Shown: positions 27,279 to 36,962, numbered from the stretch's first letter. The stretch: 64,000 bases of DNA from Oscillospiraceae bacterium (GCA_017427265.1 JAFRTG010000032.1:117015-181014); one strand, 5' to 3'. Translations and numbers: made by a program. The notes: generated by a model from the letters alone, not told the origin.

Positions 27279-27887
27279 TCAGTCAAGCACATGCTTCCGG
27301 AACCAATCTTCGACCTGCGCCAGTGCATTGTGCCGGTGCGAGACCGTATTTTTCCGCGCAGCAGGAATCTCCGCAAAGCTGCACCCCTCATACGCAAAAA
27401 CCGGGTCATAGCCGAAGCCGTTTTCGCCGCGGGGCTCGCGCATGATTGTGCCCTCCACCGTACCGGTAAAGAGCAGCTGCTCTCCGTCCGGCGTGATGAG
27501 ACACATCACACAGGCAAAATGCGCACCGCGCTGTCCGTCCGGAACATCACGCATTTCGGTCAGCAGCTTTTCGATGCGGTCTGCATCGGTCGCGTCCTCG
27601 CCTGCCCAGCGTGCAGAATAAACACCCGGCGCACCGTCCAGCGCATCCACCGAAAGACCGCTGTCATCCGCAAGGATATAGCAGCTTTCGCCGCGTTCCT
27701 GCATGACTGTGCGGATCGCCTGCGCCTTGATGGCAGCGTTCTCCGCAAAGGTCGTGCCGGTTTCCTCTGCATCCAGATCAATGCCCGCTTCACGCTGCGA
27801 TATCACATGAATTTCCGTACCTGCAAGCATTTCGCGGATCTCGCGCAGCTTGTTTTTATTATTCGTAGCAAGTATCAGTTTTGTCAT
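27279..27887 (-). CDS. rdgB: XTP/dITP pyrophosphatase (RdgB/HAM1)
   Basis: A 202-residue Ham1-family enzyme removing non-canonical purine nucleotides such as dITP and XTP. Seen: LILATNNKNKLREI, TTFAENAAIKA, LADDSGLSVDALDGAPGVYS, and GFGYDPVF plus SHRHNAL. The start is ATG at 27887 behind GGAGG; an ATG three codons upstream overlaps the ribosome site. It lies 15 bp after ftsY. Confidence 0.96.
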   Translation of the reverse strand: MTKLILATNNKNKLREIREMLAGTEIHVISQREAGIDLDAEETGTTFAENAAIKAQAIRTVMQERGESCYILADDSGLSVDALDGAPGVYSARWAGEDATDADRIEKLLTEMRDVPDGQRGAHFACVMCLITPDGEQLLFTGTVEGTIMREPRGENGFGYDPVFAYEGCSFAEIPAARKNTVSHRHNALAQVEDWFRKHVLD

Positions 27888-27902
27888 GCGGCACACCTCC
27901 GC

Positions 27903-29246
27903 TTACTTTTTCCGCCGGAAGAAGCTGAAGAATCCTTTCTTCTTCGGCGCTTCCCCGACAGTCTCCTCAGCAGCCGCTTCGGCAGTCTCCGCGGTCTGCT
28001 GCACAGCATCCTCCGCGGTATCCGCAATCTGCCGGAATGTTTCCTCTGTTGTCCCAGCAGCCTGCTGCACAGTCTCCTCTGCGATGACAGCAGCAGTCTC
28101 AGGCAGCGCTTCTGCCTGCTCTGTAACGGTCTGAACCGGCTCCGCGATTGCTTCTGCAAACTCCTGTACCGGCTCTGCAAATGCTGCTTCCGGTTCCGTG
28201 AAGGACGCTGCAGTCTCCGGAAGCGGTTCCGGCATGACAGCTTCCTCCGTCACCGGTTCTGTCTCCTCCGGCTCAGCCGCAGCATCTGCAGCCGTATCCG
28301 CTTCGGAAGATTTCTCCGCATCGGAATCCTCATCCGGCTCACGGTCAAACAGCGCATCAATAAAGCTCTTGGAATCGAACGGCTGCAGATCGTCAATGCC
28401 CTCGCCCACGCCGATCAGCTTGACCGGAATGCCGAGCTCATGCTTGATCGAAATGACAATGCCGCCCTTGGCTGTGCCGTCGAGCTTCGTCAGTACAATG
28501 CCGGTGATCGGCGCAACCTCCTGAAACAGTCTTGCCTGACTGACCGCATTCTGACCGGTCGTTGCATCGAGCACGAGCAGGCATTCCTTTGCGCAGCCCT
28601 CGGCCTCGCGGTCAATGATGCGGTTGATTTTGGCGAGCTCCTGCATCAGATTTTTCTTGTTATGCAGTCTGCCTGCGGTGTCGCAGATGACGACATCACA
28701 GCCGCGCGCCTTCGCCGCCGTAATCGCATCGAACACAACTGCCGCCGGATCACTGCCCTCGGCATGGCGAACCAGCTCCACGCCGGAGCGCTCCGTCCAG
28801 ACAGCCAGCTGGTCGATCGCAGCTGCACGGAAGGTATCCGCAGCCGCAACAAGCACGCGCTTGCCGCCGTTTTTGAACTGATGGCACAGCTTGCCGATCG
28901 TCGTTGTCTTGCCGGCGCCGTTGACGCCGATCACGAGAATGACAGAGGGCGTTGTGGAAAGATCAAGCCCTTCGTCCTCGCCCATCATCTCCGCGGTGAT
29001 TTCCTGAATCAGCCCCATGATATCATTCGGGTCTGTGATGCCGCGTTCCTTGACACGGCTGCGCAGCTGGTCGCAGATCTGCACGGCAGTCTCCGCGCCC
29101 ATATCACCCATAATCATGGTCTCTTCGAGCTGCTCGAACAGCTCCTCGTCAATTTTCGTAAACGAACCGAGCGCCTTGCGCAGTCCCTTGATGACACTGT
29201 CGCGGGTCTTTTTAAGCCCGTCCCGAATCTTTGAAAAAATACCCAT
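27903..29246 (-). CDS. ftsY: Signal recognition particle receptor FtsY with C-terminal acidic tail
   Basis: A 447-residue FtsY, the SRP receptor GTPase. The N-terminus is a basic amphipathic stretch (MGIFSKIRDGLKKTRDS). N and G domains follow: G1 GVNGAGKTTTIGKL, ADTFRAAAIDQL, CDTAGRLHNKKNLM, LTKLDGTAKGG, GVGEGIDDLQPF. They end near residue 302. The remaining 145 residues are low-complexity and rich in Ala, Glu, Thr and Pro, and end in KKKGFFSFFRRKK. In most FtsY proteins the acidic A region is at the N-terminus; here it is at the C-terminus. The start is ATG at 29246 behind AAGGAG. The smc-ftsY neighbourhood is typical of Firmicutes. Confidence 0.95.
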   Translation of the reverse strand: MGIFSKIRDGLKKTRDSVIKGLRKALGSFTKIDEELFEQLEETMIMGDMGAETAVQICDQLRSRVKERGITDPNDIMGLIQEITAEMMGEDEGLDLSTTPSVILVIGVNGAGKTTTIGKLCHQFKNGGKRVLVAAADTFRAAAIDQLAVWTERSGVELVRHAEGSDPAAVVFDAITAAKARGCDVVICDTAGRLHNKKNLMQELAKINRIIDREAEGCAKECLLVLDATTGQNAVSQARLFQEVAPITGIVLTKLDGTAKGGIVISIKHELGIPVKLIGVGEGIDDLQPFDSKSFIDALFDREPDEDSDAEKSSEADTAADAAAEPEETEPVTEEAVMPEPLPETAASFTEPEAAFAEPVQEFAEAIAEPVQTVTEQAEALPETAAVIAEETVQQAAGTTEETFRQIADTAEDAVQQTAETAEAAAEETVGEAPKKKGFFSFFRRKK

Positions 29247-29318
29247 TGCCTGTCTCCTTCCGAAATCACCCGGCATAGATCAGCCGCGGCGGCAGTAAAG
29301 CCCGGTGTGCCGAATCAC

Positions 29319-30005
29319 TCACCAGGGACGTTTTTTTCCGATCCAGCCCTTCTCATGCCAGTAGGTCTTGTCAGCCGGATTCCAGCCGTTTTTCTGCAGC
29401 ATCCGCATGACACCGAAAAACAGCTTTGTTTTCAGTCCCGGTCTGACATGCCCGCAGCGTTTGCTGATTTTTCCGGCGATCGCAGCGGTTTTCCGTTCGA
29501 TCTGCCGCTTTTTCTGATCGCTGACGCCGTCCCACGAAGTCGCCGCGACGGCCATGCCCAGACGGTAAATATGCGCGCAGCCCCAGTAAAAAGCACTGTC
29601 CGTCATGTCGCGCAGCGTTGTTTTCATGCCGGCGCCCGCAGCCGTTGTCACGCAGACTGCCTGCTTGCGGAACATTCTCTCGTCCGGACGGTGCGCCATC
29701 CAGCGGTAGCCGTAATGATCGAGCAGCGCCTTCATGGAGCCGGTCACATGGTACACATAGACGGGGCTTGCCAGCACGATCACATCGGCTTCGTCCATCG
29801 CGTCGGTGATCGGCTTGAGCTTCTGATAATGCGGACAGTTTGTCTCGCTTTTCACGATACAGGCCGTACATCCGCAGCAGAATTCGTCAAAATCCCGCGG
29901 GACAAAGAATTCCGTTGTTTCGCCGTGCAGCTGCTCCGCAAGCATCCTTGCGATCTTGCATGTACTGCCGGTGTGGCTTTGCCCGTGAATGATAACAATT
30001 TTCAT
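29319..30005 (-). CDS. NADPH-dependent FMN reductase / flavodoxin-fold protein
   Basis: A 228-residue flavodoxin-fold protein. Seen: IVIIHGQSHTGSTCKIARML (phosphate loop for FMN), a Cys-rich segment CCGCTACIVKSETNCPHYQ like that of iron-sulfur flavoproteins, and ASPVYVYHVTGSMKALLDHYGYRW. The C-terminal third is Lys/Arg/Trp-rich. It probably reduces quinones or other acceptors with NAD(P)H. It lies 14 bp before the smc end, inside the smc-ftsY interval, where it is not a usual resident. Confidence 0.85.
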   Translation of the reverse strand: MKIVIIHGQSHTGSTCKIARMLAEQLHGETTEFFVPRDFDEFCCGCTACIVKSETNCPHYQKLKPITDAMDEADVIVLASPVYVYHVTGSMKALLDHYGYRWMAHRPDERMFRKQAVCVTTAAGAGMKTTLRDMTDSAFYWGCAHIYRLGMAVAATSWDGVSDQKKRQIERKTAAIAGKISKRCGHVRPGLKTKLFFGVMRMLQKNGWNPADKTYWHEKGWIGKKRPW

Positions 30006-30019
30006 ATGCTATCCCTGCT

Positions 30020-33000
30020 TTAGTCCGTAATTGCCTCACCGCTCTGGTCAAGCCGCAAAAGTCTGGAAACACCGTCCTCCTGCATCGTAACGCCGTAAAG
30101 GACGTTTGCTTCGTCCATCGCCGAGCGTCTGTGCGTGACGACGACAAACTGTACCTGCCCGAAGAAATGCTTGAGATACTGTGCATATTTGCGGACATTG
30201 ACCTCGTCAAGCGCCGCGTCGATCTCGTCCAGAATACAGAACGGGGCCGGCCGCAGCTTCAGAATCGCAAAATAAATACAAATCGCAACAAAAGACTGCT
30301 CGCCGCCGGAGAGGGCAATCAGGTTCTTGATAACCTTACCGGGCGGTGCGACCTTGATCTCAATGCCGGATTCGAGAATGTGATCCGGGTCAGTCAGTTC
30401 CAGCGAGGCACTGCCGCCGCCGAACAGCTCAACAAAAATCTCACTGAAATATTTGTTGATCTTGTTGAAGCTCTCCCGGAAGATCACGCACATATCCGCA
30501 GTCAGCTTTTCGATCAGATCTTCCAGCTCCTGCTTGGATGTATTGATATCATTGATCTGGCCGGTCATGAAGCTGTAGCGCTCCGAGACCTCCTTGTATT
30601 CGTCCACCGCGGCCACATTGACGGAGCCCAGTGCGCGGATGCGGTTTTTCAGCGAGCTCAGATGCGTTTCCGCTTCCTTGACATTTTCGATTGGCTCTGC
30701 CTGTTCCTCAGCCTCCGAGCGCGTCAGCTCGTAGGAATCCTGCAAACGGAACACAAGGTCGTCGATCTCGCGCTCGACATTGGCCTTCCGCTCCTCGGCT
30801 CTGGTTCGCTCCGCCGACTGCTTCTCGCGTGCGTCGCGCAAAGCGCCCATGCCGTCCTGAATCTCGCGGGTATGGCGTTCCTTTTCCTCATGGATTCTGC
30901 GCAGCTTCCCGATTTCCGTCTGCATCTCAGAGATGGATGCACGGCGGGCATCCTGCCCTTCCTTCAGCTGCGTGATTTCCTTTTGCTTTGCCGTAATATT
31001 GGCTTTTTCCGCCCGGACGGATGCTTCCAGTCCGGCGATCCGTTCAGCGGCCTGCTCCATGGACTGCGCCATGCTGATACGGCGGTGCCGTTCGTTTTCG
31101 AGATCCTTTGCAAGCTCTGCCTGCGTAATCTTCCGCCCGGCGATCTGCTGTGTCAGCATTTCCTGCTCACTGTGCAGCTTGATCTGCGCTTCGGAATCCA
31201 GCCGCAGCTGTGCCTCCGCCGTGCTGATTTCTGCATCCAGCGCATCCAGATCTGTTTTTGCGGCGGCTTCGGCATCCCGCAGCTGCGCGATTTTTTCCGT
31301 CAGGCGCACACGCTGCTCTGCCTCATTCTGCTGCCATGCGCGGTCTGAGGCTGCGCGCACCTGCAATGCAGAAAGCTGCTGCTGCACATCGCTCTGCTGC
31401 GTCTGCAATTCAGCAATCTGCGCCTGTGCGCCCTCGATATCGGTCAGGAGCTTTGCCCATTCCGCCTTGCGCTTTGCGGTTTCTGCCTGTAGACGTTCCT
31501 GCTCTGTTTTCAGCTCGCGGAGCTTCTCTGCGGTTTCCTCCAGTTCATGCGTCCGGGTGATGACACCCGCAGAACGCGCCGCCGAACCGCCCGAATAGGA
31601 GCCGCCCGAATGAATCACCTGACCGTCCAGCGTGACGATCCGGAAACGGTACTGGAACTGCCTTGCAATCCGCGATGCTGCGTCAATATCCTCTGCAACG
31701 GCAATGCGGCCGAGCAGATTTTCCATGACATTGCGGTACACGGAATCAAATCCGACCAGATCGCAGGCCAGCGCGACAAAGCCGTCAATGCCGTCGAGCT
31801 GCTCCCGCAGTCTGCCGCCCTTGATTGTTGTCAGCGGCAGAAATGTCGCTCTGCCGCCGCGAATCTCTTTCAGATAGCGGATACAGCGCTTGGCCGTCTC
31901 CTCGTTCTCGACAATGAGGTTTTGCAGGGCGCCGCCGAGCGCGGTCTCGATCGCAGTACCGTACTGCGGTGCGACCGTAATGCGCTGCGCAACGGTTCCG
32001 TGCACACCGCCGAGCCGTCCGCTGCCCGCAACCTTCAGGATCTGCCGGACACTGCCGGCATAGCCTTCCATATTCTGTTCCAGATCGCGCAGAATGCGCT
32101 GCTTCTGCTGTACCTGCGTCAATTCCGAAGTGCAGCCGTTCAGTTCGCTGAGCGCCTGCTGATATTTCTGCTCCCGGATGCCTGCAAGCTGCCGGTATCC
32201 GGCGAGGCGGTTCTGCTGCTCCTGCTGCTTCTGCGTGATCGAATCCGCCTGTTTTTTCAGTTTCTGCTCAGTTTTTTCATATTCCGAAAGCCGCTCGGTC
32301 ACAGATGCGCCGTCCGCCTCTGCCCGGCGGATGATTTCCTCTGTCTCCTCACGCTCATGCACGATGCCCTGCATCCGGACACGCTGCTCGCTCTGCTTGA
32401 GATAGAGCGCACGCACGGCGGCATCCTGCCCGGAGACCGTTTCATTCTGCGCGGCACCGCGGCGGCTGAGTGCTTCCAGCTCCTGCGTCTGCGCCGTGAT
32501 CTCCTCCTCCAGCACATGCTGGCGGTCAGCGAGCGTTTTCAGATAGGCATCCTGATCGGCGAGCTTCTGCTCCCATGTTTCGCCGGAAGCGGTCAGTTCG
32601 GCGAGCTGCTTTGTATAGTTGTCAATTTTCTCGTTGCTGTGGTCAATCTCATTGCTGCAGACCGCAATGCCCGCAGTCACATTTGCATTTTCCTGCTCCG
32701 ACGCAACGATCTTGTTCTGCAGCGTTTCGATATCCACCGTCGCCTGCTGCATATCCTGAAATGCCAGCTGCAGCTTTTCTTCCTCGCGCTGAATATCGTT
32801 CTGCAGATTTTCGTATTCCGCAGTCAGCTTCAGATAGGTATCCGAGAGCGTCTGCAGCTGCTCGGTCTGTCTGCCGAGCCGGTAGACCCAGAAAGAGACC
32901 TCCAGCGTTTTCCGCTCCGCAGCCAGCACGAGATATTTTTCCGCCTTTTCGGCCTGCGTTTTCAGCGGCCCCAGGCGGCTTTCCAGTTCATTGGTGATAT

Positions 33001-33577
33001 CGGTCAGGCGCAGCAGATTTTCCTGTGCTGCGGCCAGCTTGCGCTCCGCCTCCTGCTTGCGGTAGCGGAACTTGGAGACACCCGCGGCCTCCTCAAAAAT
33101 ATCGCGCCGCTCATTGGATTTTGCACCGACAATCTCCGCGATGCGGCCCTGCCCGATGATGGCATAGCCGTCTCTGCCGAGACCGGTATCCATGAACAGC
33201 TCATTGACGTCCTTCAGGCGGACATTTTTTCCGTTGATCAGATATTCGCTGTCGCCGGAGCGGTAAAGCCTTCGCGTGATGGCAACCTCCGGCTCCGGAT
33301 CGGAAAGTGCGCGGTCGCTGTTGTCGATGGTCAGCGTAACGGCCGCAAAGCCCATCGGCTTGCGTGTTTTCGTGCCGGAGAAAATGACGTCCTCCATGCT
33401 CTTGCCGCGCAGTTCCTTTGTGGACTGCTCGCCGAGCACCCAGCGCACCGCGTCGCCGATGTTGCTCTTGCCGCTGCCGTTCGGCCCGACAACCGCAGTC
33501 AGGCCTTCGTCAAAGGTCAGCGTGATCTTATCCGGAAATGATTTGAAGCCCTGCAGCTCCAGTGATTTCAAATACAT
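30020..33577 (-). CDS. smc: Chromosome segregation protein SMC
   Basis: A 1185-residue SMC ATPase. Seen: Walker A GPNGSGKSN, RKPMGFAAVTLTIDNSD, two long coiled coils (about 170-500 and 670-1010), a hinge (about 515-640, GVHGTVAQRITVAPQYGTA, GGRATFLPL, GGSYSGGSAARSAG), the signature ALSGGEQSFVAICIYF and Walker B FCILDEIDAALDE. It organises and segregates chromosomes with ScpA and ScpB. AGGAGG precedes the ATG. It starts directly after the acetyltransferase gene. Confidence 0.98.
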   Translation of the reverse strand: MYLKSLELQGFKSFPDKITLTFDEGLTAVVGPNGSGKSNIGDAVRWVLGEQSTKELRGKSMEDVIFSGTKTRKPMGFAAVTLTIDNSDRALSDPEPEVAITRRLYRSGDSEYLINGKNVRLKDVNELFMDTGLGRDGYAIIGQGRIAEIVGAKSNERRDIFEEAAGVSKFRYRKQEAERKLAAAQENLLRLTDITNELESRLGPLKTQAEKAEKYLVLAAERKTLEVSFWVYRLGRQTEQLQTLSDTYLKLTAEYENLQNDIQREEEKLQLAFQDMQQATVDIETLQNKIVASEQENANVTAGIAVCSNEIDHSNEKIDNYTKQLAELTASGETWEQKLADQDAYLKTLADRQHVLEEEITAQTQELEALSRRGAAQNETVSGQDAAVRALYLKQSEQRVRMQGIVHEREETEEIIRRAEADGASVTERLSEYEKTEQKLKKQADSITQKQQEQQNRLAGYRQLAGIREQKYQQALSELNGCTSELTQVQQKQRILRDLEQNMEGYAGSVRQILKVAGSGRLGGVHGTVAQRITVAPQYGTAIETALGGALQNLIVENEETAKRCIRYLKEIRGGRATFLPLTTIKGGRLREQLDGIDGFVALACDLVGFDSVYRNVMENLLGRIAVAEDIDAASRIARQFQYRFRIVTLDGQVIHSGGSYSGGSAARSAGVITRTHELEETAEKLRELKTEQERLQAETAKRKAEWAKLLTDIEGAQAQIAELQTQQSDVQQQLSALQVRAASDRAWQQNEAEQRVRLTEKIAQLRDAEAAAKTDLDALDAEISTAEAQLRLDSEAQIKLHSEQEMLTQQIAGRKITQAELAKDLENERHRRISMAQSMEQAAERIAGLEASVRAEKANITAKQKEITQLKEGQDARRASISEMQTEIGKLRRIHEEKERHTREIQDGMGALRDAREKQSAERTRAEERKANVEREIDDLVFRLQDSYELTRSEAEEQAEPIENVKEAETHLSSLKNRIRALGSVNVAAVDEYKEVSERYSFMTGQINDINTSKQELEDLIEKLTADMCVIFRESFNKINKYFSEIFVELFGGGSASLELTDPDHILESGIEIKVAPPGKVIKNLIALSGGEQSFVAICIYFAILKLRPAPFCILDEIDAALDEVNVRKYAQYLKHFFGQVQFVVVTHRRSAMDEANVLYGVTMQEDGVSRLLRLDQSGEAITD

Positions 33578-34057
33578 TTATGGTTGATCCTCCTGCGGAA
33601 CACTGCCCGCCGCTGCATACTGCATTTTCACGAGCGGCACGCATTCATCCTCGGTCATTTTCTCACCGGTCAGCCGAAAGCCGTTCCGCTGATAAAACGC
33701 AATGCCGCGCTTGTTGTATTCCAGTGCCCAGAGATGATCCGCGCCGTGCTTCCGTGCAAACCGAAGCAGCCCGGCGCCGATGCCCCTGCTCTGCAAAGCG
33801 GGCTCCACGAACAGCTTTTCGATCTCCGTGCCGCGGATGCGGACAAAGCCCTTGATGACGCCGTCATCGTATACAAAGGTCTGCGCAAGCGCCTCTGAGC
33901 CTTCTGCATATTCCGCAGCGGCGTCCGGAACATTCAGCTCGCCGAAATAATATGCATCATTGAGAAAAAAAGGATAGAAATTGATGCGGTAATTCATCAC
34001 ATAGATTTCCGCTATGCGGAAAGCGTCACGTGCTTCTGCCGGTCTGATTTCTTCCAT
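33578..34057 (-). CDS. GNAT family N-acetyltransferase
   Basis: A 159-residue GNAT protein. Seen: IRPAEARDAFRIAEIY, the core GFVRIRGTEIEKLFVEPALQ, the acetyl-CoA loop SRGIGAGLLRFA and EYNKRGIAFYQRNGFRLTGE. The substrate is unknown. Its stop codon abuts the smc start, so the two are probably cotranscribed. It is an extra gene within the usual rnc-smc order. Confidence 0.88.
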   Translation of the reverse strand: MEEIRPAEARDAFRIAEIYVMNYRINFYPFFLNDAYYFGELNVPDAAAEYAEGSEALAQTFVYDDGVIKGFVRIRGTEIEKLFVEPALQSRGIGAGLLRFARKHGADHLWALEYNKRGIAFYQRNGFRLTGEKMTEDECVPLVKMQYAAAGSVPQEDQP

Positions 34058-34096
34058 ATCCGCTCCTGTTCCGTTCTGTCGCCCCGGCTTCTGCTG

Positions 34097-34825
34097 TTAC
34101 GCTGCAAGCGTCACGGAGCTGATAATCTGCCTGACCGTCTGATCGTCCAGACCGCGGAAGATCAGATGATAATTTTTGCCCTCCTCCGGGAAGATCAGCA
34201 GTGACCACGGTGCCGTTTTCTGCATCATCGGCGAAATTCCCTGGCAGACATAGGCCTTGCCGCCTTCAAGCGGCAGCTCCCATGTATTCTCTGTCTCCCA
34301 CATCTGCTGCTTATCGAATGCGAATTCCAGAAAGATTTTCTTGTCGCGTCCGCGCATACCAAGCACCGTCTCCGGCATCAGAGAGCCCTTGCAGTACCAC
34401 AGCAGATCATCAGAGGTTTCCGGGCACGGCACACCGGCCGTCCGGAAAAAGTGCTCATAGTCCGCTCTGTCATAGCTGTGATCCTCCCACATGTCGGGCA
34501 GATACTGCGCGAGCGCCTTCGGATCTGAGACCAGCATGAACACCGGCGTTTCCTTGCCGTCTGCGCTCTGGAAGCCGTGGCCGTTCTCCTTCATCCGCAG
34601 GTCGGCGGGGACAGCGATATAAAGACCGTCTGCATCATGCCAGACATAATTGTCCGGCACCTCGTCGCTCATGCCGAATACCGGAATCGTGCGGTCCATA
34701 TTCGGATAAAGCACCGAAACCGCACGGCATGCGACAATTCCCGGAAAGAATACCGCGATCACGCCGGCCGTAAGCAGCAGCGCGCCGAGCAATATCCCCA
34801 GCCCGATCAAAAGACGTTTTTTCAT
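34097..34825 (-). CDS. Membrane-anchored protein of unknown function
   Basis: A 242-residue protein with a short basic N-terminus and one hydrophobic segment (about residues 6-30), then an extracellular domain with many acidic and aromatic residues. No family is recognised. The ATG at 34825 is preferred over a GTG three codons earlier, but the ribosome site is weak for either. It lies 22 bp after rnc in the same operon. A signal anchor rather than a cleaved signal is suggested by the absence of a clear cleavage site. Confidence 0.7.
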   Translation of the reverse strand: MKKRLLIGLGILLGALLLTAGVIAVFFPGIVACRAVSVLYPNMDRTIPVFGMSDEVPDNYVWHDADGLYIAVPADLRMKENGHGFQSADGKETPVFMLVSDPKALAQYLPDMWEDHSYDRADYEHFFRTAGVPCPETSDDLLWYCKGSLMPETVLGMRGRDKKIFLEFAFDKQQMWETENTWELPLEGGKAYVCQGISPMMQKTAPWSLLIFPEEGKNYHLIFRGLDDQTVRQIISSVTLAA

Positions 34826-34847
34826 CCGCGTCACCGTTCAGACATGC

Positions 34848-35543
34848 TTACTGCGTAATCTCGCCCATCAGGATGAGTGCCTCTCTGGCAGCCATCTGCT
34901 CAGCGATCTTCTTGGATTTTCCGGTACCTCTTCCGATCACATTGGAATTGAGGCGCACCTCCATCCGGAACTGCTTTGCATGATCCGGGCCTTCCTCTCC
35001 GACGAGCACATATTCCACACGCTCCTCCGGATTCTGCTGAATGACCTCCTGCAGGACGGTTTTATAATCCCGGAACACCTCTGACGGACGGTCAAACTGC
35101 TCCGGCAGAAACTGCAGGATATAGGGCGTCACGACCTCCATGCCGCCGTCAAGAAACATGGCCGCGATCACAGCCTCAAATGCGTCCGAAAGAATGGACG
35201 GACGCTCTCTGCCGCCGGACTGCTCCTCGCCGTGACCGAGCAGCAGATAGTCACCGAGCCCGATGATCTTTGCCCACTCGAACAGCGATTTTTCGCAGAC
35301 GAGCGACGCACGGATCTTGGTCAGTTCGCCCTCCGGCAGATGGGTACAGTTCCGGAACAGATGGTTTGATACAACAATGGAAAGCACGCTGTCGCCGAGG
35401 AACTCCAGCCGTTCGTTGCAGCGGAGCGCACCGCGCTTTTCATTCGCATAGGACGAATGACAGAGTGCTTCCGTGAGCAGCGCAGAATCCCGGAACTGAT
35501 ATCCGATCCGCGCTTCAAATTCTGATTGCGGTTTTGTTTTCAT
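34848..35543 (-). CDS. rnc: Ribonuclease III
   Basis: A 231-residue RNase III that cleaves double-stranded RNA in rRNA maturation and mRNA decay. Seen: the catalytic signature NERLEFLGDSVLS, the second acidic site LSDAFEAVIAAMFLDGG, and the dsRNA-binding domain (KTVLQEVIQQNP, GRGTGKSKKIAEQMAAREAL). It follows plsX by 23 bp. The more usual acpP between the two is absent. Confidence 0.97.
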   Translation of the reverse strand: MKTKPQSEFEARIGYQFRDSALLTEALCHSSYANEKRGALRCNERLEFLGDSVLSIVVSNHLFRNCTHLPEGELTKIRASLVCEKSLFEWAKIIGLGDYLLLGHGEEQSGGRERPSILSDAFEAVIAAMFLDGGMEVVTPYILQFLPEQFDRPSEVFRDYKTVLQEVIQQNPEERVEYVLVGEEGPDHAKQFRMEVRLNSNVIGRGTGKSKKIAEQMAAREALILMGEITQ

Positions 35544-35566
35544 TTCCTGATTCTCCCAAGCTGCAG

Positions 35567-36574
35567 TTATTCGGCATCCTTTGCCTGTGCCTTCCGGGCA
35601 GCCATCGCTTCAGCGATTGTCTCACAGACTCTGCCCTCCACGCAGTTTTTCGCCTGGCGGATCGCGTGGAAGAATGCCTCGCCGTCCGAGCTGCCGTGCG
35701 CCTTAATCACAGGCTTCGAGATTCCGAGCAGCACAGCGCCGCCGACCTTCTTATAGTCGAACGAATCCTTGAGGCCGCTCAGCTTATCCATCATAAACAG
35801 TGCACCGATCTTGCCGGCACCAGTGAACATTTCCTTGATCTTGCCTGCAAAGAATTTGCCGAGGCCTTCATAGAGCTTCAGCACAATATTGCCGGTGAAG
35901 CCGTCCGTGACCAGCACATCCGCATTGCCGGAAGGTACATCGCGGCCTTCAATATTGCCGACAAAATTGATATCGGCGGCCTTCATCAGCTGATAGGCCT
36001 CCACATCCAGTTCACGGCCCTTGCATTCCTCGGCGCCGTTGTTGATGAGCGCGACCTTCGGCGACGGAATGCCCATGACCTTTTCCATATACACCGCACC
36101 CATGATGCCGAACTGCTCCAGCATCTCAGGACGGCACTCGGTATTGGCACCGCCGTCCATCAGAATGGCGTGACCCTTTGCGGTCGGGAGCACAGGCGCC
36201 ATGGCAGCACGCTTGATGCCCTTGATCCGCCGCGGAATCATCGTTGCACCGACAAGCAGCGCACCGGAATTGCCTGCCGAGACAAATGCGTCGCCTTCGC
36301 CGTCTGCCAGCGCCTGCATACCGATCGCCATCGAGCAGTTTTTCTTGGATTTGACAACCTCCGTCGGCTGATCCTCCATTGTTATGACCTCTTCGGTATG
36401 AAGCAGACGGATGCCGCTGAGCAGAATGCTGTGCTCCTCCGCCAGCGCTTTGATCTTGTTCTCGTCACCGCTGAGCGTCACCTCGACGCCCAGTTCCTTT
36501 ACGGCTCTTGCCGCGCCCTCAAGCGGTGCGAGCGGTGCATTGTCGCCGCCCATCGCATCCAAAATAATACGCAT
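35567..36574 (-). CDS. plsX: Phosphate acyltransferase PlsX
   Basis: A 335-residue PlsX that makes acyl-phosphate from acyl-ACP for phospholipid synthesis. Seen: RIILDAMGGDNAPLAPLEGA, SAGNSGALLVGATMIPRRIKG, LMDGGANTECRPEML, NFVGNIEGRDVPSGNADVLVTDGFTGNI and KAHGSSDG. A ribosome site AGAGG precedes the ATG. It is the first gene of the plsX-rnc-smc-ftsY run after a small membrane protein. Confidence 0.97.
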   Translation of the reverse strand: MRIILDAMGGDNAPLAPLEGAARAVKELGVEVTLSGDENKIKALAEEHSILLSGIRLLHTEEVITMEDQPTEVVKSKKNCSMAIGMQALADGEGDAFVSAGNSGALLVGATMIPRRIKGIKRAAMAPVLPTAKGHAILMDGGANTECRPEMLEQFGIMGAVYMEKVMGIPSPKVALINNGAEECKGRELDVEAYQLMKAADINFVGNIEGRDVPSGNADVLVTDGFTGNIVLKLYEGLGKFFAGKIKEMFTGAGKIGALFMMDKLSGLKDSFDYKKVGGAVLLGISKPVIKAHGSSDGEAFFHAIRQAKNCVEGRVCETIAEAMAARKAQAKDAE

Positions 36575-36634
36575 AATTGTCAGCCTCTTTTCATCGGTAT
36601 CCGGATTCCGGACATTTCTTCGCCGGCAGCAGAC

Positions 36635-36841
36635 TCAGCGGTCGTTTTTCATATTCTGCCGGAGCTTTCTGGTAATCAGCATTCTGTAGACGCTGCCGAA
36701 AAACAGCGAAAAGATCATCGGTACGACTGCAAACCCTGCACTGACGGCGCCGCCCTTGCGAACGACATACAGCGCGCCCGCAACTGTCAGAACAGTAAAC
36801 AAAATCCAGAATACAAAAACCAGCTTTCTCATCTTATTCAT
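36635..36841 (-). CDS. Small two-helix membrane protein upstream of plsX
   Basis: A 68-residue frame with two hydrophobic helices (about residues 7-27 and 35-52) and a basic C-terminus (MLITRKLRQNMKNDR). GGGAAAG lies upstream of the ATG. I recognise no family. The gene lies 60 bp before plsX and may lead that operon. In many Firmicutes rpmF or fapR sits at this place; this protein resembles neither. Confidence 0.6.
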   Translation of the reverse strand: MNKMRKLVFVFWILFTVLTVAGALYVVRKGGAVSAGFAVVPMIFSLFFGSVYRMLITRKLRQNMKNDR

Positions 36842-36962
36842 TTTCTTTCCCTACCTGTCCAAACATCGTATTAAAAAATTTTTTCATCCTTGTTGCGAAT
36901 GCAGTACGGTTCCCCGTTCCGTACCGCAGAAAAAGTATCCATCCCTCAAATGTTCTGCGCTG

